Positions 51,525 to 58,133 of a stretch of 58,133 bases of DNA are shown here, piece after piece. Position numbers and translations under genes: made by a program. Where the stretch lies: the NCBI GenBank assembly GCA_028719205.1, contig JAQUKH010000013.1, forward strand, positions 1-58,133. The letters run 5' to 3'. The notes below the pieces were generated by a model. That model saw only the letters and a program-made list of their open reading frames with translations, searched no databases and had not been told where the DNA came from. Numbering within the stretch: the first letter of the stretch is position 1; every line of letters begins with the position of its first letter. This stretch comes from a bacterium. GTDB lineage: Bacteria > JACRDZ01 > JAQUKH01.

Positions 51525-52778
51525 ATGGAAAAAATCCTTATTGTAGAAGACAGTAATTTTTTTGGGTCCATACTCAAAAGTAGATTAGAACATAATAATG
51601 GATATGAAGTTATGTGGGCCCGCAGCCTGTCTGAAACGGCCCGGATCCTTGAAGATCCAAATAATATATTTCTCGCGGGTATACTTGATTTTAATCTGCC
51701 TGACGCGATGGATGGGGAAATTATAGATGTAGTTGTCAGAAAAAGAATTCCCGTCATTGTTTTTACAGGTAACGCGAATGAAGAAACACGTAATTTAGTC
51801 TGGTCTAAAGATGTAGTTGATTATGTTCTTAAAGAAGACTCCCAAAGCATTGATTATATTCTTTCCATGCTTAACCGCCTTAAAAAAAATGCTGATATAA
51901 AAATAATTGCAGTAGCGGAATCAGACTCGTTCCGTATTATTATAAAAAACCTTCTTAATATACACCAATACAAGGTTTTTACCGCTAATGACGGCAAAAA
52001 GGCCCTGGAATTGCTTTCAACATATCCGGATACAAAACTGGTTATTGCTGAATATAGTATGCCGGGAATGGATGGTTTTGATCTGACAAAAAAAATAAGA
52101 GAAAATTATAAAAGGGAGGATCTTGCTATCATAGGGATTTTATCAGAAAAAGAAAAGGTTTCGGCTGCCCGGTTTTTAAAAAATGGAGCGAATGATTTTA
52201 TTATAAAAGAATCTTTTCTGACCGAGGAGTTTTACAGCCGGATTACCCAGAATATTGAAAACATTGAACGCATAAATACGATCAAGGAAGCATCAATAAA
52301 AGATTTTCTTACAGGGCTTTACAACCGCAGGTATTTTTTTGAATCCGGTAAAAAATTTTTCGCGAATGCCGTCAGAGGCCACCTTAACATAATTTGCGCC
52401 ATGGTGGATATAGATTATTTTAAAAAAGTGAATGATACTTACGGCCATGAAGTAGGTGATATAGCCCTTAGGCATGTTTCCTCGATACTTAATAATAGAA
52501 TGCGAAAAAGCGATATTGTAACAAGATTTGGCGGGGAAGAATTTTGTATCCTGGCTATCAATATGAAAGCGGAAAAGATAAAAGAAATATTTAAAGAGCT
52601 TTGTAAAAAAGTGGAAAGCTCCCCTGTTGAACTGGCCGACAAAAAAAATATAAAAATAACAATCAGTATCGGTGTTTCATCAAAGCTTACTGATAATCTG
52701 GAAGGTATGGTCAAGGAAGCTGATGAGCTCCTTTATAAAGCAAAAACAGCAGGGCGCAATAGAGTGGAAATAGATTAA
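51525..52778 (+). CDS. Diguanylate cyclase with two receiver domains
   Basis: 417 residues. Receiver 1 (about 3-120): ILIVEDS, GILDFNLP with D55, VIVFTGN. Receiver 2 (about 125-240): AVAESDS, VIAEYSMPGMDG where the phospho-acceptor is Glu (E176), and IIKES with the Lys kept. The GGDEF domain (about 255-417) has RFGGEEF (GGEEF at 336-340), an inhibitory RxxD site (R327-D330), FLTGLYNRRYF and VDIDYFKKVNDTYGHEVGD. It should make c-di-GMP from GTP with product inhibition. TATAAT at 51513-51518 lies six bases before ATG, hinting at a leaderless mRNA. No kinase lies alongside. Confidence 0.93.
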   Translation: MEKILIVEDSNFFGSILKSRLEHNNGYEVMWARSLSETARILEDPNNIFLAGILDFNLPDAMDGEIIDVVVRKRIPVIVFTGNANEETRNLVWSKDVVDYVLKEDSQSIDYILSMLNRLKKNADIKIIAVAESDSFRIIIKNLLNIHQYKVFTANDGKKALELLSTYPDTKLVIAEYSMPGMDGFDLTKKIRENYKREDLAIIGILSEKEKVSAARFLKNGANDFIIKESFLTEEFYSRITQNIENIERINTIKEASIKDFLTGLYNRRYFFESGKKFFANAVRGHLNIICAMVDIDYFKKVNDTYGHEVGDIALRHVSSILNNRMRKSDIVTRFGGEEFCILAINMKAEKIKEIFKELCKKVESSPVELADKKNIKITISIGVSSKLTDNLEGMVKEADELLYKAKTAGRNRVEID

Positions 52779-52780
52779 AG

Positions 52781-53962
52781 ATGAATCGAAAATTATTGAA
52801 ATATTTAGTTCTGATTATTTTGATCATAGGGGCAGGTTTTAAACCTGCCCTTTTATTTGTTTACAGCGCGGAATTGGGAGGAAACATCGAAGAAAATATT
52901 TCTTCTTCGGAATTTGATTATCACTTGCGGGGTTATATCGAAGCGTGGCTGTTCTATAAATATTCGATTGATACGGATCGCCTTAAAGTAAAAGTAAAAA
53001 ATGGTGTTGTAACACTTGAAGGGGGAGTATACAGCGATAAGGAAAAAAGAGTAATTCCATTGACGATCCGCTCATTTAAAGGTGTGACTGATGTCGTTAC
53101 CAGGCTGCAGATTTGGCCCAGCCTGGACAATCGATACAAGACTAAGTGGCAGTCATGGGCCGCGTGGCCTGTTCCAAATACGGGCGAGCGCAAGCTGCTT
53201 TTCCCAAAAGGGGATATTTTCGCGCCTCCCTTTGCTGATCCAAAACAACCGAAATTTTTTGCGTCAGTGCAACGGTATAAAACTGAATTTATTACTAATG
53301 ATTTTTTAGCAGTTGGTTTTGGAGAGGAAATCGGGCTTGTCCGCTGGCCGGGTGAATTTGAAGGTGATGGAAAACAGTTAGGTATCAGCGGGGCAGTTTT
53401 AGCTATATTTAATCTGGAAGCAAAATCAAAGGATCTTATTAACGCGGATTATATTATTGGATTTCCATTGAGTGTCAGAAAAGGTGTTTGGTCAGGCCGG
53501 GCCAGGATCTATCATCAGTCATCGCATTTGGGTGATGAATTCCTTTTATTCCCTCAGCCCGGGCCGAAGGTGGAACGGATTAATTTAAGTTTTGAAGCCA
53601 TGGAATTTCTCGGTTCCTGGGAAAAAGGGCGGTTGCGCCTCTATGGCGGAGGAAACCGGATTTTGCAGACGGATACTCCTCTCGATAAAAATCGTTTACA
53701 GAGTGGAATGGAATACCGCTTTACACCCGCGGGTTGGGAGAAGGCCAGTTTGATTTCAGGAATAGACCTTAATGGTATTTTAAAAAACAGCTACTGGGCA
53801 CCTGCCTTAAGTATTAAAGCAGGATTAATGTTCCACAGTCCGTATGATGATATACGCTCATTACAGCTTTTTCTTGAATATTATAAAGGCCGTTCTCCTT
53901 ACGGCCAGTTTTCCGAAAATAAAGTAAGTTATTACGGAATGGGATTTGCCTTTTCTATTTAA
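52781..53962 (+). CDS. BON domain plus DUF1207 outer-membrane protein, with repeat in signal peptide
   Basis: 393 residues. The signal region carries the residues GAGFKPAL encoded by a palindromic repeat, inside or next to its hydrophobic core. Residues about 45-112 are a BON domain (IEAWLFYKYSIDTDRLKV, GVVTLEGGVYSDKEKR, VTDVVTRLQ). The rest matches DUF1207: ERKLLFPKGDIFAPPFADPK, FFASVQRYKTEF, NLEAKSKDLINADYIIGFPL, RIYHQSSHLGDEFLL, ending in aromatic beta strands. It probably sits in the outer membrane. It is 2 bp downstream of the cyclase gene. Its function is unknown. Confidence 0.85.
   Translation: MNRKLLKYLVLIILIIGAGFKPALLFVYSAELGGNIEENISSSEFDYHLRGYIEAWLFYKYSIDTDRLKVKVKNGVVTLEGGVYSDKEKRVIPLTIRSFKGVTDVVTRLQIWPSLDNRYKTKWQSWAAWPVPNTGERKLLFPKGDIFAPPFADPKQPKFFASVQRYKTEFITNDFLAVGFGEEIGLVRWPGEFEGDGKQLGISGAVLAIFNLEAKSKDLINADYIIGFPLSVRKGVWSGRARIYHQSSHLGDEFLLFPQPGPKVERINLSFEAMEFLGSWEKGRLRLYGGGNRILQTDTPLDKNRLQSGMEYRFTPAGWEKASLISGIDLNGILKNSYWAPALSIKAGLMFHSPYDDIRSLQLFLEYYKGRSPYGQFSENKVSYYGMGFAFSI
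52827..52852. repeat. REP-type palindrome inside a signal-peptide coding region
   Basis: ATAGG followed by GGGCAGGTTTTAAACCTGCC and a final C (52830-52850; 10-bp arms around one T). Read in the same phase as the hisF copy (xTA-GGG-GCx), it encodes GAGFKPAL. ATAG replaces GTAG at the left end. Confidence 0.75.
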
Positions 53963-53993
53963 AAATTTCTAAAATTATGTTATTATTTCTTAT

Positions 53994-54467
53994 ATGAATG
54001 CAAGGCCTTTCGTGAAGATTAATATTCGGTCAATAATAATTCTTTCATTGTTAATCCTGCCTTTTATCCGGGTATCCGCGGAAAATAAAGAATTTGAAGA
54101 GAAAAAAATTCAAATTAATGAAAATATTTTGATTGTCGAAATTGCCGATACCGATAGCAAAAGAGAAAAAGGCTTAATGTTCCGCGAAAAATTAGATGAG
54201 AATAGAGGCATGCTTTTTATTTTTGAAACACCTCATTATTACACTTTTTGGATGGAAAATACAAAAATTCCTTTATCCCTGGCTTTTATTGACCAGGATT
54301 TTAAGATCACTGAAATAGTTGATTTGAAACCGCTGGATACAACCCTCGCGGTCCCTTCTAAAAAGATATCCTATGTTCTGGAAATGAATAAGGGCTGGTT
54401 CAAGAAAAATAAAGTTAAGGCAGGAGATATTGTAAATGGAATTAAAAAGGAATCAACTATCAGATAA
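53994..54467 (+). CDS. DUF192 family exported protein
   Basis: 157 residues with a signal peptide (about 1-30, ending RVSAEN). DUF192 motifs: VEIADTDSKREKGLMFREKL, DENRGMLFIFETPHYYTFWM, ENTKIPLSLAFIDQDFKI and VLEMNKGWFKKNKVKAGD. The family is widespread and its function unsettled. The Shine-Dalgarno is weak. The gene overlaps the next by 32 bp in a different frame. Confidence 0.9.
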   Translation: MNARPFVKINIRSIIILSLLILPFIRVSAENKEFEEKKIQINENILIVEIADTDSKREKGLMFREKLDENRGMLFIFETPHYYTFWMENTKIPLSLAFIDQDFKITEIVDLKPLDTTLAVPSKKISYVLEMNKGWFKKNKVKAGDIVNGIKKESTIR

Positions 54468-55791
54468 GTTTTTATTTTTATTTTTTATTATTTTTACATG
54501 TTCCAGTATTTACGCGCAGGAAAAGATCGATGAAAATTCACTGTTTTCAAATCCTGAAATGGGAATTGAGACAACAGGGGTTGTTGATAATAAATCTTCT
54601 GAAGGAGAAAAGCGGTCAGTCGGTTTTTCAGGCCAGATTATAAGTGTTGTGAGTTATACCGGAACAAAGGATTGGATCAATAAAGGTGATGACCGGAATA
54701 ACTATTTTGCGAATTTTATTTTAGGAGATTTTTTTATCGACGTGCGCCTTCCGAAAGGCACAAAAGGTTTTGTCAGTGTTGAAACAAACTTTATTGCTGA
54801 CACAGATACCACAAGTTCATCGCTAAAAGAATTATTTCTTGATTTTAACATAAAAGACAAGGTGTATTTCAGGACTGGCAAGCAGGTTTTGCAGTGGGGC
54901 AGATGCTATTTATGGAACCCGACTGACCTTATTAATATTGAAAAGAAGACTTTTTTCCAGAAGATCGGATCGCGCGAGGGGGCTTATGGAATTAAAATGC
55001 ATATTCCGTTTGGCACAAAATTAAATATCTATAGCTTCATTGATACCGGGAAAACTTCGGATGCTGATTCAACTGCAGTGGCTTCAAAAATAGAATTTTT
55101 AGTGGGAAATACCGAAATGGCTTTTGCCGTATGGGGAAAAAAAGGATATAAACCAGTATATGGTTATGATTTTTCCACAAGGATATTTAAAGTTGATACT
55201 TACGGCGAATTTGCCGCTTCCCACGGGGAGAATCATGACAGAATGATGGTCGAAAATGGTGTCCTCGTAAAATCAAGATCAGCGGATAAGTGGAATCCGC
55301 GGGCAAGTATCGGCTTTAACAAATCGTTTGATTTCCGTGATGTCAATGACAGGATCACAACTACCTTCGAATTTTATTATAACCATACCGGATACAAAGA
55401 GGATATCTTTAATGACGATGTAATTTATCCTTATCAGGATCCAATTGTGCAATTTGACAGTACAGGCGGTATTACACTTAAAACAAGCGGTACTAAAAAG
55501 GATTTTCTGCTGGATAATAATTTATATGAAATGAACAGCCTGTCAAGGTACTACGCGGCGCTATTTACAAGCTATGCAAAATTTATTATAAGCGACCTGA
55601 CATTAAACCTGAACATTATCGGGAACCTGGATGATAAATCTTCTATTTTGACAACAGGTGTTACTTACACGGACATAAACGATTTCACCCTCGGTTTTAA
55701 TATCTATTCATACCTTGGCTATTCCAACCGCGAATATACCTTCTTAAATAACGCGCTGACAGCGCAGGTCACAGCCGGGATTATTTTTTAA
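54436..55791 (+). CDS. Outer-membrane beta-barrel protein (DUF1302-like)
   Basis: 451 residues. AGGAG nine bases upstream supports ATG 54436 in spite of the 32-bp overlap. A signal peptide (about 10-28, ending SSIYAQE) is followed by a beta-rich barrel: VRLPKGTKGFVSVETNFIAD, KVYFRTGKQVLQWGRCYLWN then PTDLINI, GSREGAYGIKMHIPFGTKLN, ending in alternating aromatic strands and a final F. The LQWG...WNPTDLIN motif is typical of DUF1302-like barrels that often accompany LolA-like proteins and lipid exporters. It is a candidate outer-membrane partner of the ABC/LolA-like system. Confidence 0.75.
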   Translation: MELKRNQLSDKFLFLFFIIFTCSSIYAQEKIDENSLFSNPEMGIETTGVVDNKSSEGEKRSVGFSGQIISVVSYTGTKDWINKGDDRNNYFANFILGDFFIDVRLPKGTKGFVSVETNFIADTDTTSSSLKELFLDFNIKDKVYFRTGKQVLQWGRCYLWNPTDLINIEKKTFFQKIGSREGAYGIKMHIPFGTKLNIYSFIDTGKTSDADSTAVASKIEFLVGNTEMAFAVWGKKGYKPVYGYDFSTRIFKVDTYGEFAASHGENHDRMMVENGVLVKSRSADKWNPRASIGFNKSFDFRDVNDRITTTFEFYYNHTGYKEDIFNDDVIYPYQDPIVQFDSTGGITLKTSGTKKDFLLDNNLYEMNSLSRYYAALFTSYAKFIISDLTLNLNIIGNLDDKSSILTTGVTYTDINDFTLGFNIYSYLGYSNREYTFLNNALTAQVTAGIIF

Positions 55792-55828
55792 ACTTGAGTT
55801 AAGCGGAAGGTTCCGGGAAGGGGATAAT

Positions 55829-56365
55829 TTATTTTTTGAATATGTCTATTATGCTTTTTGGATACAGGGCTCCGAGGAAAGAGCCGGCAAGACTGCCGGT
55901 CTTTTCTTTTTTATCTATGCTCTTAATAATATCTTCAGCGTTTTTACTTTCCAGAAGGTCGTTTAAAAACTCGGTATCCGTGCATAAACGGTTCAGGTAT
56001 GTAAGGTATTGCAAATGGCTTTCAAGTTTTTTGAAACATAATATGAAAAAAACAAAAGTCGGGTCTTCATCTATTGAGTCAAAGTCAATTCCATCTTTAG
56101 AAATGCCAATACCAATAGCGGGTTTATTTACGATTTCTTCAACATCATATCTGGGATGAAGAAAGGCTACCCCGTCTTCAAGCCCGGTACTGCATAACTT
56201 TTCTCTTTCAATAAGTGAATTAGTAAACCTGTTTTTATCAGTTAAAACATTATCTGCATCAAGCAAATCTACTAATTCTTTAATTACATTTTCTTTATTT
56301 TTTGAGCGTAGATTCGTATTTATGCATTTTATGGAAATTAATGGAAGTATTTTTATATCCTTCAT
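55829..56365 (-). CDS. PTS EIIA-like protein (fructose/nitrogen type)
   Basis: 178 residues matching PTS_EIIA_2: KENVIKELVDLLDADNVLTD, LIEREKLCSTGLEDGVAFLH with the phosphorylatable His (H70), VNKPAIGIGISKDGIDFDS, PTFVFFILCFKKLESHLQYL and FLNDLLESKNAEDI. No EIIB or EIIC gene is nearby, so a regulatory role like EIIA-Ntr is more likely than sugar uptake. Residues 150-178 extend slightly past the usual domain. It is divergent from the hydrogenase-like operon. Confidence 0.88.
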   Translation of the reverse strand: MKDIKILPLISIKCINTNLRSKNKENVIKELVDLLDADNVLTDKNRFTNSLIEREKLCSTGLEDGVAFLHPRYDVEEIVNKPAIGIGISKDGIDFDSIDEDPTFVFFILCFKKLESHLQYLTYLNRLCTDTEFLNDLLESKNAEDIIKSIDKKEKTGSLAGSFLGALYPKSIIDIFKK

Positions 56366-56447
56366 TTATTTCACCTATAAAATTTTCTACAACTTATATG
56401 CTACTTTAAAACAAAACAGATGTCAAGTGGGAAAAATAATCTGTATC

Positions 56448-56477
56448 TTGACAAGAGCAATAAGTAAGTCTTATAAT
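56448..56477 (+). promoter_or_regulatory. Consensus promoter of the hydrogenase-like operon
   Basis: TTGACA (56448-56453), 18-bp spacer, TATAAT (56472-56477). The in-frame ATG at 56476 overlaps the -10 and so cannot be the start. ATG 56527 gives a leader of about 40 bases. Confidence 0.75.
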
Positions 56478-56526
56478 GAATATATTCGGTTTATACTTAA
56501 AACCAGGATATTTACAACACAATTAT

Positions 56527-57066
56527 ATGTTTAAACTTTTTTTAAAAATATTAAAGACTCCAAAAAATATAATCCCATTACAAGATAAGGGCTTTGATCA
56601 AGCCGGTATTGTTGCTGTCGGCGAAAAAATAGAGAATAAAGTAAAACGCTTATTTAGCGGATCTCTTGCTATCAGGCAAATAGATGCCGGCTCTGATAAT
56701 GCCTGCGAGCAGGAACTAACCGCTCTTTCTAATTCATTTTATGATATTGAACGCTTCGGGATCCATTTTGTTGCTTCCCCAAGGCACGCCGATATGCTTT
56801 TGGTAACCGGGCCGGTGACGCGCAATATGGCCGAGGCAGTCAGGCGGGCATATGAAGCAACGCCTGATCCGAAAATTGTTATTGCCGTTGGCGATGACGC
56901 TATTGATGGCGGAATTTTTAAGGACTCTTACGCGGTTTTAGGCGGAGTTGATTCTATTTTGCCGGTGCATTATCAAATTCCGGGCGATCCGCCGTCACCA
57001 AAAACAATACTTTTTTCTCTTCTGGGGATTCTTGAAGATTTAGATAAGGCAGTTCTCAAATCATAA
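56527..57066 (+). CDS. NuoB/HycG-like small subunit lacking three of four Fe-S cysteines
   Basis: 179 residues from ATG 56527, chosen because the upstream frame runs into the promoter. It matches the small electron-transfer subunit of complex I and group 4 hydrogenases: ELTALSNSFYDIERFGIHFV, ASPRHADMLLVTGPVTRNMA, PKIVIAVGDDAIDGGIFKDS, YAVLGGVDSILPV and IPGDPPSP. In the family the proximal [4Fe-4S] cluster is held by CxGC, one Cys in the GDC/GAC motif and PGCPP. Here these read D57-N-A-C60, GDD124 and PGD154PP, so only C60 remains. Electron transfer through this site looks lost. The next gene (5 bp later) is an HyfB-like proton-channel subunit. Confidence 0.9.
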   Translation: MFKLFLKILKTPKNIIPLQDKGFDQAGIVAVGEKIENKVKRLFSGSLAIRQIDAGSDNACEQELTALSNSFYDIERFGIHFVASPRHADMLLVTGPVTRNMAEAVRRAYEATPDPKIVIAVGDDAIDGGIFKDSYAVLGGVDSILPVHYQIPGDPPSPKTILFSLLGILEDLDKAVLKS

Positions 57067-57070
57067 TAAT

Positions 57071-58133
57071 ATGACAGAAATTATCACAGCACCCATAAGT
57101 TTTTATATTTTGGTTTTGCTTTTTTCCATCGGCGCGGCCGGTTCTTTATTATTAAGAAAAGATGATATATCGGCAAATATCTGGAGCAGTTTTTTTGCCA
57201 TTGCCGGTTCTTTGTGGGGCTTGCTTTTTTCACTCATGATAATCATTTCTGGAAACGCCTTATCTTTTATGGCGGGAATATCTCCTTTTCCTCTCCTTTC
57301 CCTCTCTTTGCATATTGACATGCTGTCGGCATTTTTTATTTTCACTATTTCGCTGATTGCTCTTTTTTGCTCTATCTATGGAATCGGATATGTAAAACAT
57401 TTTTATAAAAAATACAACATCGGCGTTTTGGGATTTTTTTACCATCTGTTTATCCTTGGGATATTATTTGTCGTTACTGCGTCAAATGGGATCTTTTTTC
57501 TGGTTGCGTGGGAAATTATGGCCGTTGCCTCGTATTTTCTCATTGTTTATGACCGCGATGAAAAAAATAATATAAAAGCCGGTTTTTTATATCTCGTTAT
57601 GACATATGTCGGTACGGCCTTTATCATTGCTTTTTTCCTACTGCTCTACAAATTTACCGGTTCTTTTGATTTTGAAGTAATCAGGGCCGGCGCTATGCTT
57701 ATTCCTTTGTATATTAAAAACATAATTTTTGTACTTGCCATGATTGGTTTTGGCACAAAGGCCGGCATTATTCCGTTCCATATCTGGCTTCCGGCCGCTC
57801 ATCCGGCCGCTCCTTCCCATACCTCCGCTTTCATGTCCGGCGTTATGCTTAAAAGCGGAATTTATATGATGATCAGATTGTTCCTTGATATCCTCCAGCC
57901 GGTTCCGGCCTGGTGGGGGCTTGCAGTTCTGGTTGCTGGAGCAATATCTTCTTTACTCGGAGTTTTGTACGCACTGACGGAGAATGATATAAAAAGGCTC
58001 CTGGCATATTCCAGTATTGAAAATATCGGAATTATCTTGCTTGGCCTTGGAAGCGCGATGACTTTTTCCTCGCTTGGCATGCAATCCTTGGCGCTTCTTA
58101 GTTTAGTTGCGGCGCTTTTTCATACTTTAAATC
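57071..58133 (+). CDS. Proton-translocating membrane subunit, HyfB/NuoL-like, 3' end outside window
   Basis: 354 codons from ATG 57071 are visible and the frame is open at the right edge. About ten membrane helices can be seen. Family residues: HIDMLSAFFIFTISLIALF, the Glu in FFLVAWEIMAVASYFLIV, AGFLYLVMTYVGTAFI, the Lys and His in MIGFGTKAGIIPFHIWLP, AAHPAAPSHTSAFMSGVMLK and DIKRLLAYSSIENIGII. This matches hydrogenase-4 component B and related antiporter-like subunits. With the preceding subunit it starts an energy-converting hydrogenase-like or hydrogenase-related operon. The large subunit, needed to tell which, lies outside the window. Confidence 0.92.
   Translation, partial: MTEIITAPISFYILVLLFSIGAAGSLLLRKDDISANIWSSFFAIAGSLWGLLFSLMIIISGNALSFMAGISPFPLLSLSLHIDMLSAFFIFTISLIALFCSIYGIGYVKHFYKKYNIGVLGFFYHLFILGILFVVTASNGIFFLVAWEIMAVASYFLIVYDRDEKNNIKAGFLYLVMTYVGTAFIIAFFLLLYKFTGSFDFEVIRAGAMLIPLYIKNIIFVLAMIGFGTKAGIIPFHIWLPAAHPAAPSHTSAFMSGVMLKSGIYMMIRLFLDILQPVPAWWGLAVLVAGAISSLLGVLYALTENDIKRLLAYSSIENIGIILLGLGSAMTFSSLGMQSLALLSLVAALFHTLN

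Noticed and set aside
56476-56526. Upstream start at 56476 for the NuoB/HycG-like gene
   Set aside because: This ATG overlaps the -10 of a consensus promoter, so it would not be in the transcript.
1-58133. tRNA, rRNA or tmRNA genes
   Set aside because: No T-arm GGTTCRA-type context with a cloverleaf, and no rRNA or tmRNA conserved segments were recognised by eye.

Overview
The window looks like chromosomal DNA of an AT-rich, Gram-negative (diderm) bacterium. Signal peptides, lipoproteins, outer-membrane beta-barrels, a LolA-like protein and a LolD/FtsX-type ABC exporter support this. The mix of genes (many stand-alone sensors, c-di-GMP enzymes, a KaiB-like protein, sulfatase, hydrogenase-type modules) and the many short palindromes inside genes fit an uncultured candidate-phylum lineage. 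The exact phylum cannot be fixed from sequence alone. No rRNA, tRNA, CRISPR array, prophage or insertion sequence with a transposase was seen.

Layout. 1-3789 (minus): a truncated membrane-anchored sulfatase-like enzyme and a DUF1015 protein. 3901-5159: a LuxR-type solo regulator with all main acyl-homoserine-lactone pocket residues, then a 20-bp lux-box-like palindrome and a 50-aa protein. 5178-11144 (minus): a CDF metal exporter and a five-gene signalling operon (PAS protein, 7TM protein, histidine kinase, receiver, receiver-HD-GYP). 11252-17358: a lipoprotein, a short pyruvate kinase, murJ, a metallophosphoesterase, a methyltransferase pair and a lytic transglycosylase. 17396-20260: hisB-hisH-hisA-hisF. 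20324-23917 (minus): a 1197-residue fusion of a cyclic-nucleotide domain, two GAF domains, a degenerate sigma54-type AAA+ domain and a NapH/NosR-like membrane Fe-S domain. 24025-33837: kaiB-like gene, PhnD-like binding protein, GGDEF/EAL protein, histidine kinase, receiver-XRE regulator, amino-acid-type binding protein and a PKD protein. 33957-36346: hisE (apparent AUA start), trpE and trpG. 36398-38785: zf-TFIIB, LemA and HtpX-like protease.

38816-45827 holds a secreted protein of unknown role, a nitroreductase, an Fe-S winged-helix protein, a lipoprotein, an outer-membrane-like protein and a decayed tandem duplication of a DUF4386/methyltransferase pair. 45940-55791 is a TetR-ABC-permease-permease-LolA-like cluster, followed by a diguanylate cyclase, a BON-DUF1207 protein, a DUF192 protein and an outer-membrane barrel. 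55829-58133 has a PTS IIA-like protein and the start of a group-4-hydrogenase-like operon.

Three things recur. First, REP/BIME-type palindromes with GTAG ends lie between genes, inside three reading frames, and at one place supply the stop codons of two convergent genes. Second, c-di-GMP and two-component signalling is very dense. Third, several redox or regulatory proteins have lost family-defining residues: a NuoB/HycG-like subunit with three of four cluster cysteines changed to aspartate, an AAA+ domain without Walker B or GAFTGA, and a receiver with Glu at the phosphosite. The same promoter plus operator occurs twice around the TetR gene, suggesting one small regulon from 43.4 to 51.5 kb.
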